From NCBI GenBank assembly GCA_003260075.1, contig QLIY01000565.1:570-64569 (forward strand): a stretch of 64,000 bases of DNA, given 5' to 3'. Shown here one piece after another: positions 14,501 to 27,120 of the stretch (its first letter is position 1; each line of letters opens with the position of its first letter). This DNA is from Phallusia mammillata (Eukaryota > Chordata > Ascidiacea > Phlebobranchia > Ascidiidae). Under the pieces are notes generated by a model. That model did not search any database and was not told where the DNA came from. It worked only from the letters and a program-made list of their open reading frames with translations. The position numbers were made by a program, and so were the translations under genes.

Positions 14501-16275
14501 CACCCTAAATCAAGCTTACGAATTTCTCTTCCTGTTTGTGATACATGTTTTCAATAAACATGATATTTGAATGAAAACAGTTTAAACGTAACAATTACAA
14601 AAAATTGCCCTGTTTAAATTGTTTAAATGCTCTGCGTTGAGTTTTTAACAATATATAAAAGAGGCGAAATTCCACATACGATTAAAATTTGCGTCAACTA
14701 AACGTAGTTTAAAACCAATTTGTTTTTCTTTGCTAATGGTGTTGTAGTTAACCTACCGCCATGTGCTGACAGTCAACGCTTGACGCAACTGCGCACACAC
14801 ATTTTCTGTCGGGAAAACCACGCAAACCTATTTAATGATGTCGAACACCTTTTCAAAACGCGCGACCGATTTTTACTTGAGTAGTTTGTCAGTCTCTGGT
14901 GAATTTGTGGCATATCAGCGCCCCGAGAACCCACGCGGTAAGATGTTGTAAACATTTCGAGTACAGGCTTGTCGGCCGAGCTCTTATATGCCTTCGACCC
15001 ACATTTCCCCCCTCTCACTCAGCGCTACTAACTTGTTTATACAAACCTGTTTGATACGTGGCCACTCACCACATGTTTCTTACGGCACGTCCTTTTTTGT
15101 GTTTGATGTTGTCTTTGGAAATTCACATTGTTTTGCTCTAATGGGTGCGTTTACGGCGTTGACTATACACCTTTTGGCGCCGTCTTGGGAATATTTCTGG
15201 TTGTTTCAAGAAGTAATTAAAGTTTTTACTCAAATAGTATGGAATATTTAAGTGACGTCTATATTAGAGTTACCAGACGCACGGGATTTCCCGAAAATGT
15301 CACGAATTTTGTCTTATTACCTGTGTCCGGAAGTAATGTTTAAAATCACTCCCATTTTCCGGAATTCGAGCAACTAGAAAACTAGCAGTTCTCACAGTGG
15401 CCAATCGCACTCCTAGGGTGATTCAAACAGCTAACAATATCGTCGTAAAAGCTGAAAAGTTCTGTTAAAGTCGCGAATACATCGCCAGAAAAAATTTTTT
15501 AGCCATAGTTTTCCGTAAAGCTTTCTAACAATATATTCTATACCTTAAGGATAAATGTTGTTCTTATGTTGTTAAAATAAATCGTGTTGACACCAATTTT
15601 GTTTCGAGAAAGGTATTTCTTGACAGTGTCAGTAATTTGGCCCGATCTGTATGGCAAGTTTCTGTCACTAGTGATGCACTGAAGTTTCGGTTGGCCGAAT
15701 TATTTTGTTTTTTCCATGTTTCGGTTTCGGGCAAATTACAAAAAAGTTTGGGCCGACACCGAAATTTAATGAATGCATGAAATTAGTTGATAAACTTATA
15801 ATGCCGTCAGTTTAAAACATCATTAATTGACAAATTGTTGAATCTAGCAAACACGGGCGACGTTGTCTGCAAAGTATTATGCTTAGCTTTTGTGTTGTAA
15901 AAGTTGGAGTGTCATAAAAGTTTACCCATATGAACAACACAAGGTTTAATTGAAAATATCCATCAGAAAAAGTGGTTTAAGTTTGGCCTGATTTAGTCAA
16001 AATTATTCGGTCTTATCTCGAACTATTTTAAACGGGTTTGGTGCATCACTATCTGTCACATCATGTGAGATTTGGCAAATTTTTGTTTAAAACATTTTTA
16101 CACATACCTGTAGTGAGGTGTGTTTGATGAAACCATACCGGATACAAACGACACCGTACAAAACTTGATGTTGCGTTTGTCACATGTTGAAAATTGTGTG
16201 TGATAAAAAATAATGCAACAAAAAAAATTAAAAGCCTACGACACCCGGTATTCCCAGGCGGTCACCCATCCAAGT

Positions 16276-16338
<63 letters not shown>

Positions 16339-16817
16339 CAACGTGGTATGGTCGTAGGCATTTGTTCCCGCATTTTAAGTCTACTTATAGTTGCGAAACA
16401 AGAACAAACAGCTTTTTATTTCGTTTATTTGCTTTGTTTTTAGTTATTTACTTGGACTTTGCCAACAGTCGTGAACTTCACACAGCCAATATTTAAACAT
16501 ACAATTAAGAGCTGTTGTAAAATATGAACTCTTATATTTGGAAAGTTGTTATTGCGCTGTCTTAGGCCAACAAAGCGAAATTGTAAGAGCCGAACAATAT
16601 AGCTGTGGTTTATATAATCTGGATGTAAATATTGACAGACCGGTGCCGCTTGCGTCTCACATCAAATGAAAATTTTATCATTTGTATGATCACATATCTT
16701 TCACCTTTTAAACGTGACTGGCTCGATGTGTTAGCTTATATGCGCAGCTGTAAATTTCCAACGTACGTAACATTTATGCAACTAATGGCAGGTCTTACCT
16801 AGTTGTTTTAAATCTAT

Positions 16818-16861
<44 letters not shown>

Positions 16862-19800
16862 TCAATTTTACTCAATTTCTTTGTCTCCAACTTGGCAGTT
16901 TGCCAATTTTCGCCAATTTTATGCTTACTCACGTGATTAAATTCTAAAATATAGCCTTCGTGTTCTAAAACATTGTTTGATACAAAAAATAGTTTCAAAA
17001 CTTTTAAAATAGTTTTAAACAGTTCAAGCTAAATGCCAAATTTTTTTTTAAAAGGTATGTCAGACTAGTTGCAAGCAAAAAACAGTCAGGGCGGTCTATT
17101 AGCTGCCTTGTTATACTTTAAATGTGCTGTTTTACATGACAATACAGTCAAATCTCTGTTAAAATATATTTGTTCGGGTTTTCAGCGTCGAAGAAACGCG
17201 AAAACTGCTTCTCGACGAAGTCTTGGAACTGGCAGGTGATGAAGAAAGCCAAGTCCGCGAGGCAGCGCTCGAAGCTCTTCTCAACATGACCAAGCTTCTA
17301 GACGACGGTAAGTCTACGACCGTGACTATGACTTGGGTAAACTAGCCCACTTAACTTCAAGTGTGGCCAGGGAAAAGCTAATAATGATATCGCGCCGTTG
17401 ATAGCAAAATCCTGTCCATTGTGTTGTGTACCTGATATTGGATTGTGCGCCTCTTATAAATTTTATTGACCAGAACGCCTCTTTTATCCGGCGTTGCGTG
17501 TTGTGAAAATGTAATCGCACTACAAAAAATGTTGACATTTCGGGCTATTGGCTGTACGTTAAATAAGGAGGTGTGAAATCATTTTTAAAGTTAGTGTTCA
17601 CACACAGTATTGTTTACACACACAAATATGTATATATGTTCCTATACGTAATGTGTCGACTCTGCATGTTTTTTTCGTTAATATTCGACTTATTTTGATT
17701 TCTTTTTATTAATGTTCTGCACAGGAGTCAAAGGAGTAACAAACATTTTAACCACAACACAGAAAAATTATAGTGTTTGTTGATTCAGTATGTATTGCTT
17801 TGCAGAATGTTTGTCGCAAAGCGTCGTTCCACTCGTGTGCAAATTTTGTGAACAAGCTGTACAAACTGAAGATCACACTCTACTGTTTGTTGCCGGGGAG
17901 TTTGGCAGACTCTGTTGCAACATGACAAGTAAGTGGCAAAGTGTGTTTAGTGTGTCGGAAGGAGGTTTCGTCTGTGGTTTAAATTTGTCGTGGTTATGTT
18001 TACATATGTCTGGAAAAGCGATAGTTTAACAACGCACTTCACCGTTTTACTACGTATTAATTGGATTTACTTAAAATTTGACAAATAGAAAACTTACAAT
18101 TTTGATTAAGTTTCACCGTGTTGTAAGCTAGTACGCGGCAATCGAACAGGCAGAAAAGGGATCAAGAATATTGGTTTTGTCGATAAAATTAGCCACCAAT
18201 ATTTGTCTTTTTCTGATTAAAATCTCTATGTTTATACTGATAAACTTAATTGACTTTGTTACATTGCACGCGACAGAAAATTACAACGCAGAACAGCGCT
18301 CTTGGCTTCTAATGACGTATAGACACTTATGTACGCTCGGGCGTCCTCCGGCGGAACTAGGCCCACCGGAAGGTCAAGGCGATCTCCTTTCCGTCTCGAA
18401 CCTACCTCTAAGCTCCACTCAACCCCCTCCCTCTCCCAACCGACCGAGCGTCGAAAAACAGGAGGAATACATCGAGTGCAGGCGTTTATGTGCATACAAT
18501 TTTCCTGTGAGTTTCGTCACAAAAAATATATTAAGCATTGCTTGCCCATAAATGATCCCCCCCAAACAAACTTTTCTATTTTTTACAATTTTCTTTTTTA
18601 CCTTTATTGCAATAAATATAATGCACAAAAAGTCGTGTAAAGGCAACTTAACGTTTGACACATAATAAATGTCGCTTAAAAGACTGCAAAAAGCACATTT
18701 ATCACAAAAATTAAAAGCACATTCGTTTCAGTGTCTTTTTTTTGCAAGCATTGCGGCAAGTATTTTTCAAAACAAAGTTAAAGTTTTGTGAGGGGTTTCG
18801 GCCACTTTGTAAAACAAAACCTTGTGCGTAGGCATTGACGTTGTTCTGCTCTCCTGATGCATTTGAAGCCGAACTTCTCAATACCGCTTCCCTCTTCTGC
18901 AGTGACAATGATTCCACAGTGCGAAAACATTTCGCTGCTGGGATACACGAGGTAACTTCCTACTGACTACTATTTTGTTTCAACGTTATCATTATCGCAA
19001 GAGTTGTAGTTTTTTTCTGTGTGACAAGTCTTAAAATGAACTATAAAAAAATACGTTGGTACTTGTTTTTAGTCACTGGAACAAGCGTTTTGACAAGATA
19101 TGTCTTTGGCGCATTTTATACTCAAATTGCGTGACTTTTATTATAAGCCGTTGGCTCTTCGTATCTTTATTTTTATAAATACAGTTTTTATGTCATTTTT
19201 TTAGACCAAAGATGTTGTACTGTTAACTTTAAAGGACTTGGGCAGGTTGAAGATTTATTTAAACGTGTTATTATTGTTAAATTTAGTGTTAAGTAAAATT
19301 TCCTTCCATATTGTTCAGGTTGCCCAGGCTCTGGAAGCCCAAGCTCAGGGGGGGGGGGCAGTTTTTATGTTATTTTATCCGAGACCAAGGATGTTGTACT
19401 ATTAACTTTAGAGGATTTAATTAAACGTGTTATTCTCGTTAAATTTAGTGTTGAGTAAAAGTTCCTTCCATATTGTTCAGGTTGCCCAGGCTCTGGAAGC
19501 CCAAGCTCATCTAATTCATAATCACCTTGTTCTTCTGCTGCGTGAACGAAACGTCCCTTCTGTTTTGGAAGCTTGCTTAAAGAGATTACCTGATACCTTG
19601 ACTGCCGTAGTGGTGCGCGGCAATCTCATCGACAATCAGGTGCTGTCATTTTTCGTTGTGTTCCCCAAAATCTAAAATAATTCTACGTAATGTCAAAACA
19701 GTCGATGCAAAACGTAACAGTAAGGATGCTGACGTAATAACTACCTTGACACGAATCCGCAAACCATTTTATTAAAAATGTGGATAAAATTAGACTGATT

Positions 19801-22800
19801 GGACGTCTATAGCTAGAACAAATGCTGTCGAACGTATGGCCAACTGGGGGGGGGGGATGGTGTCAAAACAGTCGATGCAAAACGTAACAGTAAGGATGGT
19901 GACGTAATAATTACCTTGACACGAATCCGCAAACCGTTTTGTTAACAATGTGGATAAAATTAGACTGATTAGACGTCTATGGCTAGAACAAATGCTGTCA
20001 AACATATGGCCAACTGGCTTACGTGGGGGGGGGGGGGGGGGGCTTACGTGGTCGCATTTGTTAAAACCAGGCTATCTGAAAATGTGTGCTGTCAATTTGT
20101 GAAACATTTCGAACGTTAACATCAGATTGAAATGTTGTGTTTACAAAGCTGCACCTCTTACACAGGGGGCAGGGTTAATGGGTTTTAACAATAGTTTGTT
20201 GCACGCATAATAAAATGAGTCACCTTGGAAAAATGTTAGAATAAACATTCTGCTCTTGATATCTTAGAAGTCGACACGTTTGTCAATCGTTGGAAGTTCC
20301 TCGACCAATAGGTTTTTGAATTCTTCTCCTAAAAACCTTTCCATTCAGGGTTGTAAAAAACGCTGTAATAGTTATGGCCCTTTCCTGGAAGGAGGGCACA
20401 TAAGCGTTTTCTCACATTTTAGTCAAGAAAAAGTGGTTTATTTTTGGAATGTAGAAAATTAAAGGTGGTTAGGCTTCACGGAACAAAGTTTAATGTTTTG
20501 AATTTAAAATACGCCAGGGTCTTATTTAATTATGAGTCAAACGGTGCTCCAGGAATTTTTATGTGGCAAGGCATAAGCTTAAAAATTACAATAGATTCTG
20601 GTGGGATTCGCCCACGACGGCTGGCTCTCTATCAACTGAGCTATGTGTTTATGATTATTGTTTACATTTTGCTTGAACATTGCCAGCATTGTCTTTATCT
20701 GGGCATGAAAGTGGGTTGAGTATTTAATGGTTTACAAGTATTGTTCTGTATTGTGATGATTTCCTTTACCCCTTCTTGAATACTGTTAATATTTTTTGAA
20801 GATTCATCTTAACAAGGGTTTGAAGTTGTGCAAATGCTATCACGCCTTGGCAACAAACCCTTATAAAGCGAACAATATCATAAGTTTTACCTTTTGGAAA
20901 GTTACATATGTATGTGTATGTTTGGGTTGTGTTTATTACTTTTACATCTGGTAATTTTTCGTTCTCAAACTAAAGTTGGAAATGGTAGGATAAAAGTAAA
21001 TTTTAAAATAGTCATCAGTGGGATAGTTTCTTTTATTTGTTGAAATATATCGAATTTTACCTACACAACGTTTCAATGCTCAGGGAGGTTGCTGCAATAA
21101 AGCTGGCAAAGAGTTTTTTTCCCCTCAAACTGGCCCACACCGTGTAGTGTTGACCCCACACTATTGCATCTAACAACAAGTCCGTGATCTTTCAGCCTCA
21201 TGGTGTGTCGGAGCTAATAGGAGCTCTTCTCTCGGCGATATCCCGTCTCGAACAGCAATGGACATCCGCCTGGCGTCCACTAGAAACACTTGTTACTCAC
21301 TTGCGCCGCTTACCGGATGTTCTTACCTCTGATCAAATCTACTACAAGTTTGTGCCAGTCGTGTTCAAGCTGCTTACCACCAATGTAAGGATTGAACAGT
21401 TTGTATTTAAAGCAGTGCTAAATTACATTTAATGGTCATTCATGTTTTGCTTGTACAGAGGTATTTACCTGTCCGGGAGGCTGCCGCTTGCACAGTCTGT
21501 GTGTTTATTCGTCACAATAAGAAACAGACGTTACGAAACGAAATGTGCGATCGACTCATTCAAGGTAACAGTAAAGTTTTTCTTGCGCAAGTTTCAAATA
21601 AAGTTTTTATAGCATTAGTTGATTGATTTCTCTGCTGCGTATACATAATAAACAGTCCGTAACCAGAACATTGCTTAAATCTGCGTTTTGTGTAAAGAAA
21701 CACATTTCAAACAATTCTTTCGTATTTTCAGACCTGTGCTATGCTCGGAGTTTTCGGAACCGGCTACTTTTCTTTGAAGCTTGTCGCCACATGATGGCGC
21801 TCTTCTCTCGAACGTTTTTCAAAGAACATTTTTTCGAACATGTCTTGGTTTTGTTTAACGATCCTGTGCCAAATGTGCGACTGTGTCTGTGCAAAATTTT
21901 ACCCAGGTACCCAGTTTTAGCCTTACATTTTTGTTCCAATCTAAACAACAAAAAATCAATCGAAACAATCAAGTTTTATAGGTTTTCTACTTGTAATTAC
22001 GTGATGTAAGTGTTTTTATCGTTTGTTTACCAGTATGAAAGCTTTGCTGAAACTTCCGCGAGATCGAGCGCTTCATGGTCAGCTGGAAAGCAGTGTAAGA
22101 AAATTACTGTCGAGTGAGAAAGACAGGGATGTTTCATCTACAATAAGAGCAACCATACTTGAACTTGACAGAACAGAAGTCTCGATGGAATCTGTAAGTT
22201 TTGCACGAAATAACACCAACTATCAAGTGTGATTTGACTTTAACAAGAACCTCAGTTAACAAGAATGGATCCATGCTCATTGCTAAGATCCATCCTGAAG
22301 CGTTTATGTAACTCAAAGTACGGCAGACCCGCAGAAGGTCTCATGCCACATCAATTTGATCTTTTTAGCACTCCAATACAACAAAGCATAAATGCTTGTG
22401 AGACGACTGCATACGTTATTCCGCAGGTCTGACAAAATGTCACCAACTGAATTAGGGCCGACTTTATTGCCTTAACCAATAACGTTAGTAAATTTTGTTC
22501 AAACAAAAACGATTTGAGCTTTTGCTGATTAGGATTTCTGTATTTTTGCTTTTCTATATTTCTGTTTTTATTATTGATCCATTTTAGCTGACTCAGCATC
22601 TTCTTCTGGACGCGGATCTTCAAGATCAACGAAAGGAAGAGGAAGAAAGGTTGCTCGTCGCTAAGGAGGAGAAAAGTCGCGATGAAGATGCAAGGTATTT
22701 ATCCGTTAAATTTAAACTTTTCCCAATTTTCATAATCGCCTTTCTGACTGTATTGTCCAAAACAAAAAAGCGAATGATTTTTTTTTAATTTTCCTGTTTG

Positions 22801-25679
22801 AGTCAGGGAGTGTTGAGTAACCTTTGGTACGATAGGGTCACATTAGTGCAGTTGAAATTGTAACTGAAATACAATATTCTATTGTTGCTTAACTAGAGGT
22901 GACAAGCAGCACTTAAAAATTCCCTAAAAACAGCATCATAAAATTATGCATCTTTAGTAATTTATGTTTTCATACATCTGGATAATCGGTTTCGTGATTA
23001 GCAGGGATAAAGCACTTTTTTGTATTTTTTTCTCATTTTGTTACGCGATTTGTAACGGATACATTGGTTCACATCGATCAAGTTTTATTTGCAAGTTAAA
23101 TCGATTGTCGTGTTCAGCAAGACCATGCATTGGTTTCAACGTCACGTTTTATGTGTGTGTATATNTTTATGTTTTCATACATCTGGATAATCGGTTTCGT
23201 AATTAGCAGGGATAAAGCACTTTTTTGTATTTTTTTTTCTCATTTTGTTACGCGATTTGTAACGGATACATTGGTTCACATCGATCAAGTTTTATTTGCA
23301 AGTTAAATCGATTGTCGTGTTCAGCAAGACCATGCATTGGTTTCAACGTCACGTTTTATGTGTGTGTATATATATATAAGTTATATGGTACTGCAATATT
23401 TCGATGAATTGATTATTTTTAGATCCCTGAAAAGTCATGCAAGCAGCCATTCTTCATCTTCCGTCAGCAAATCGCGATCGGAGAAACCACATAAACTGAA
23501 AAAACGAAGCACAACTTCCTTTCAGTCGAGCACAACGTCTTCAAGCTTAAAAGGTTGGTTATAAATTGTGTTCGTTTTACTCACCATGCTATTTGGTGTC
23601 AACTTTCTATTTGTTTTTTTTGTGTTTTTAATTTTGTGTTTAGTAACTTACGATTTTATCCGGCAAACTTTGTATCAATCATTAACTTATGCCTTATGGT
23701 AATATATTTCAGTAAACGGGAGCAAAGAAAAAGAAAAATCGAAATCTTTTCAAAGTCTGGGGGGGGGGTTTTTTGTGTGTTTTTAATTTTGTGTTTAGTA
23801 ACTTACGATTTTATCCAGCAAACTTTGTATCAATCATTAACTTATGGTTTATGGTAATATACTTTAGTAAACGGGAGCAAAGAAAAAGAAAAATCGAAAT
23901 CTTTTCAAAGTCTTCCATCCACCAACTCCTCTTTTCTTCAGGGTAAAGACAACGTTATTTCAAGTTCAAGCAGTAAGTCCTATTGATATATAATACGACA
24001 ACCCTTATGCCTAATATTTTGTGCTCGGTGCTTTGTTGTTATGATAGATGGTAGAAGTAAGTGTATCTTGATGTGATTGAAGGTCACTCAGTTGAAAATA
24101 ACATAATGTCATTATATTAAAAAATTTCTAAAACGCATTGAGCCAACATATTTATTTTGACATTTTGTATTTACAGGCGGATCACTTTCTGTCCTTTATA
24201 ACATGGCTCCGTCCAATCCACACCCACCCAGGAACATTGTGAATCACTTTTCGCACACTTACCTTACCGGAGCCGCCAACACAGCGTCCCAGGGTCCTTC
24301 GACCGCCTTGGGCCACAAGGGACCCGGGGGGGGGGAGTCCCGAAATTCCCCTTCAGCCCCTACTTCGGCTTTTATGGGTTCACTCTCGCAATTGTCAACT
24401 TCCGCACCACAAGCTTCTTCCAAACCATCTAGGTATGCTTGTTCATTTAGTTCTGTTTTCCTGTCTGATTATGTGTTTTTTTTACTTTGCCATGAACAGT
24501 TTCATGTATATTTTTTTGTATGTTTTTTTTTGTTTTGTTACCGGTTTCTGTTTCGTGACCTTAGTATTGTGTTACATGTTGGGCTTGTCGACTTTTCTGA
24601 TTTCGTTTCTTTTCTATTTGTCTTGTCCGCTCAGAGTTGTAAGCCTGCCTGAAATTGGGGCCAACCTGACCGAGCCTAGAAGTCTTGGCCTGAAAGCCGA
24701 CCCGAGTCCAAATGTTAAAAAAACATACTCTGCGGTAAAGCAGGCGAAATTGTCGCACAAATGAGGCCAAGTATAAAGTCAGGCTTAAATCAAGTCCGTT
24801 TATTCAAAATAAAGCCCGAACTCGACCTTAAAAACGTAGCCCGACTTACTACTCTTGGTCTGCTTGCTCGTTTGTCTTGTGTATGTACGTAGCCGTTTTG
24901 TTCTCTTATTTAGTCTGTCTGTTATGATGCCAATTGTAGATAAGCTTTTACATATGCATTGTAGGAAAAGCGAGCGACGTAGGACCACCGAACTGACGCA
25001 TTCAAGTTCGGCTTTGGATCCACCATGTAAGTAAAAAAGCGCTAGAGGTGTTTGCTTGAATTAATTTGGTGCTCTGTACTGTGTAGAGATATGAAATCAG
25101 CACCTTTTCATTTTTTCAGTGATTGCTGAACCACGAACGCGGAAAAACAGCGCCGGAAGTGTTTCGTCAACCGGTAGCGGCGGTAGAGTGCGCCATTTGC
25201 CGTAAGTATTAAGTGGTAACATGCTTGTGCCAAGTAGGATTTTTAAACAGTGTGTTGCATTGTATGTTGGTGTTTTAATTGACTCCATGTTTTGAAACCA
25301 ATTGATAAANCGGATTTTTAAACAGTGTGTTGCAGTGTATGTTGGTGTTTTAATTGACTCCATGTTTTGAAACCAATTGTTAAAATAACTCAGCACCCCT
25401 TAAGAAGTTTTGACGAAGTCTTTGAATTTGTATGTTGATCGTGAATAAATACGCTGTATCTGCAGCTTATTTAATCATGATCCACCTACTGTGCCCTCAA
25501 TTGCACAGTTATTTCCGACTTGGTCATTGTTTAGTGTCATTTTTTAGCGATGCTGTTCTTCACCCAGCAAAACAAACTTAACTCAAATCAATTTTTGCAG
25601 ACGGCGGAAATCGACAGTGGGAAGTCCTCTTTCCTCGACAAGCAACAATAAAACGAAAAAAGACAAGACCACCAGATAG
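11581..25679 (+). CDS. PPP4R4: Protein phosphatase 4 regulatory subunit 4 (HEAT-repeat protein)
   Basis: Orthologue of vertebrate PPP4R4, a scaffold-like subunit that binds PP4 catalytic subunit. Exons: 11581-11667, 12039-12112, 12772-12893, 13258-13386, 13754-13934, 14326-14433, 17186-17307, 17806-17928, 18277-18506, 18832-18951, 19481-19639, 21196-21384, 21459-21564, 21732-21906, 22034-22193, 22588-22694, 23423-23553, 23868-23972, 24177-24432, 24965-25026, 25120-25201, 25601-25679. These join in frame to 2907 nt (968 aa; human protein about 870). Landmarks shared with vertebrates include LTVDETLNDIDRAV, SNAWLDTLISVI, LCQDVEHNVRACMCK, CAYNFP, SDQIYYKF and ILELDRTEVSME. Residues about 60-695 are helical HEAT repeats; about 700-968 is a charged then Ser/Lys-rich disordered tail. 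Exons 11 and 18 each have a truncated second copy next to a poly-G run. The start ATG is doubled (MMDFN); either could serve. Confidence 0.94.
13966..14156. mobile_element. hAT-like MITE, CAGTGGTGGGATTCAA family
   Basis: Starts CAGTGGTGG (with an extra GGT microsatellite stretch) and ends TTGAATCCAACCACTG, giving terminal inverted repeats. Flanks are cttgtagt (13958-13965) and cttgtaac (14157-14164), a degenerate 8-bp target-site duplication typical of hAT transposons. Interior is rich in ACCGGTT pairs. It lies in PPP4R4 intron 5. A related copy lies at 60685-60857 in the opposite orientation. Confidence 0.8.
15265..15660. repeat. Degraded dispersed repeat related to 60890-61225
   Basis: Shared phrases in the same order are a Cgg/TTCCGG-rich start, GATTCAAACAGCTAAC, then CGTAAA.GCTGA, then GTGTCAG.AATTTGGCCC, then ATGGCAA. 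The ends resemble loose inverted repeats (GTTACCAGAC against ATGGCAAG), which suggests an old DNA transposon. Confidence 0.5.
15669..16051. mobile_element. hAT-like MITE, TAGTGATGCAC family
   Basis: Begins TAGTGATGCACTGAA and ends TTTGGTGCATCACTA, inverted repeats of about 11 bp or more. A perfect 8-bp target-site duplication, tctgtcac, flanks it at 15661-15668 and 16052-16059. The 383-bp interior has no open frame for a transposase, so it must have been moved by an enzyme encoded elsewhere. Confidence 0.92.
16234..16359 (-). rRNA. 5S ribosomal RNA gene, interior masked by poly-G
   Basis: On the minus strand the 5' end reads GCCTACGACCATACCACGTT and the 3' part reads GGATGGGTGACCGCCTGGGA through CGTAGGC, both standard animal 5S rRNA. 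A T-rich stretch follows, as expected for an RNA polymerase III stop. The middle is a run of 61 G (16276-16336). Known 5S rRNA is about 120 nt; the two ends account for about 65 nt, so about 55 nt are missing, close to the run length. The run therefore probably hides the true sequence and is not an insertion. The gene sits antisense inside PPP4R4 intron 6. Whether it is expressed cannot be judged. Confidence 0.88.
16820..16860. repeat. Poly-G run, 41 nt
   Basis: Unbroken G tract in PPP4R4 intron 6. No duplicated flanks are visible. By analogy with the run inside the 5S gene it is probably masked or unresolved sequence. Confidence 0.9.
19181..19510. repeat. Two haplotype-like copies around PPP4R4 exon 11 start
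   Basis: The segment 19181-19347 and the segment 19359-19510 are about 90% alike and are separated by an 11-nt poly-G run (19348-19358). Both contain the intron 10 end and the first about 29 nt of exon 11; only the second continues into the rest of the exon. Confidence 0.88.
19683..20050. repeat. Intronic near-duplicate with two poly-G runs
   Basis: 19683-19845 repeats as 19860-20024 with a few substitutions. Poly-G runs occur at 19846-19856 and 20025-20042. The second run is bounded on both sides by 'ggcttacgtg'. Confidence 0.88.
20511..20655 (-). mobile_element. tRNA-derived SINE, diverged copy
   Basis: On the minus strand it carries a tRNA-like head (TAGCTCAGTTGATAGAG, then CGTCGTGGGCGAATCCCACC) followed by the family tail 'gcttatgccttgcca' and 'cctggcgt'. 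It matches the copies near 27121 and 54768 in order and wording. It lies in PPP4R4 intron 11. Confidence 0.75.
22962..23370. repeat. Near-identical duplicate joined by one N
   Basis: 22962-23164 and 23166-23370 are nearly identical and are separated by a single undetermined base at 23165. It lies in PPP4R4 intron 16, and the second copy runs on towards exon 17. This is best read as an unmerged contig overlap. Confidence 0.9.
23617..23915. repeat. Duplicate of intron 17 end and PPP4R4 exon 18 start
   Basis: 23617-23758 and 23769-23915 match closely and are split by a 10-nt poly-G run (23759-23768). A first copy of exon 18 begins at 23713 after its own AG acceptor but stops at the G run. The second copy, from 23868, is complete. 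Confidence 0.9.
25243..25381. repeat. Short duplicate joined by one N in PPP4R4 intron 21
   Basis: 25243-25309 and 25312-25381 are almost the same sequence, separated by an N at 25310. It has the same character as the other unmerged overlaps. Confidence 0.88.
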
Positions 25680-26956
25680 GACCGCCAAAAACTTTATCAA
25701 ATACAATCGGTTTTCAAATTATCGTCGGAGAGCAGCTTGACAATGCAAAGAACTGCGCCAGGCGCCTTTTCGTTCGAGTAGCTTTATTTTGAACCGACGC
25801 CAGGTGGCGCTGTGTGTAGCAACATACTGTAGGTTCTCAGGTCGCGAATTTCGTCCAGTTTCGTATTTGATTTTTTACTTTGTGCCTTGAATTTGCGTGT
25901 GACCGTTCAATCTATGTTCCATCCTCGTTTGGCGAGCATCCTCTTCACATACAGTCATCCTACCACCTAATTCAGATACTTTCCTGGAAAGAGTTTCTAA
26001 ATTTCCTGGAATGGAATGCGTTTCATGGGGAGTTTAGAATTTAAATAACAGAAAAATATGCATCAATAGAATCTCTCCAATTTATAAACTGTTTCTACAC
26101 TTAAACCGAAAGAAATCTAACAGTATCTGCATTTGAGGCCTTTGTTTGCAGCCATTTATTTTGTATGTTAACTCGTGCGCAAAGAAGGCAAAATACCTCT
26201 TGTTCATTTTTTTTTCACGGTGCCGTCCAAGCAAAGGTGCTTGATGTCGTACAGTAGCCCAATATTGCAACATCTTTCCAAACGCTTCAGTGCGTTCTTA
26301 ACTCAGAGCCATTTTAGCTTTTCCAGCAAAAAACATGTAAGATTTTCCTACTTTACCTTTACCATCCTATTGCATTAATTAGAACACACCAATCTACCCC
26401 CAAACAAAAACCTGTCCACGTCATTTTGTAAGGTTTTTGATAGTTTTTGACAGTTATGTTTTTTTATCTTTTATTTGCTGTATGTTACAGCTTGTTTTAC
26501 ACCTAAGAAAACTGTGTGTGGACTGGTTTTCCAAAGGATAGGGTTTAAATATGAATGTCTGTTTGAAAACAAAACTTTTTCACACCCTTTTTCCTGCTTA
26601 TGTTAATTTTAACGTTTTTAGGTGGGAGCAAATTTTGGTGCTCTACAATTTATCATTTTATTGGTCAAAAAATTCGGACATGTTAAGTGCCTGTGGCAGT
26701 CTATGAGCATTGTAACGCTTTATTGCTTTCTTCACACCCTTTTGTGTTTCACTTTTTTATGTTTTTGAATTTTTCGTCCTTTACACTGTGTCCTGCAGGT
26801 TCGGTTCTGTTGTTTTTAACTTCTACGTAGGTTCACGATTTATTCTTCAACTTATACCACGTGACATTTGTACAGGTCACTGGGTCGGTGACTTTATGGA
26901 TATTTGAATGTTTCGTTCTTGGTACTTCTGTTTGCTATGGTCGTGATTCATTTTTT

Positions 26957-26962
26957 AATAAA
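26957..26962 (+). promoter_or_regulatory. Candidate polyadenylation signal of PPP4R4
   Basis: AATAAA lies about 1.28 kb after the PPP4R4 stop codon, with another near 27011. No competing coding exon lies between. Transcript ends cannot be proven from sequence alone. Confidence 0.35.
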
Positions 26963-27120
26963 ACAAACGCAACACGTGTTAAATTGTAAGCATCAACGAA
27001 GTGTTTTTTTTAATAAACAACGATAGTTAATGAGACAACAAACCTACAATTGTCAAACGTTTTTGACATATATAATATTTTGGCTAAAGGTTCTTCTGTT
27101 TTTGAACATGTAAATCATAA

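Larger units (their letters stand above)
14434..17185. other. PPP4R4 intron 6, the longest intron of the gene
   Basis: This 2.75-kb intron holds a degraded repeat (15265-15660), a hAT-like MITE, an antisense 5S rRNA gene broken by a 61-nt poly-G run, and a second poly-G run of 41 nt (16820-16860). The glycine-only and proline-only open frames are products of the poly-G runs. No protein-coding exon was seen. Confidence 0.7.

Noticed and set aside
16194-16496. Polyglycine open frames over the G tract
   Set aside because: The frames exist only because of the 61-nt G run, and the flanks are 5S rRNA. The same applies to the polyproline or polyglycine frames at 16795-16998 and 41855-42163.
24326-24335. 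Poly-G run inside PPP4R4 exon 19 as a gap
   Set aside because: The reading frame stays intact across it (GPGGGE) and the flanks are not duplicated, so it is more likely real coding sequence, though its length should be verified.
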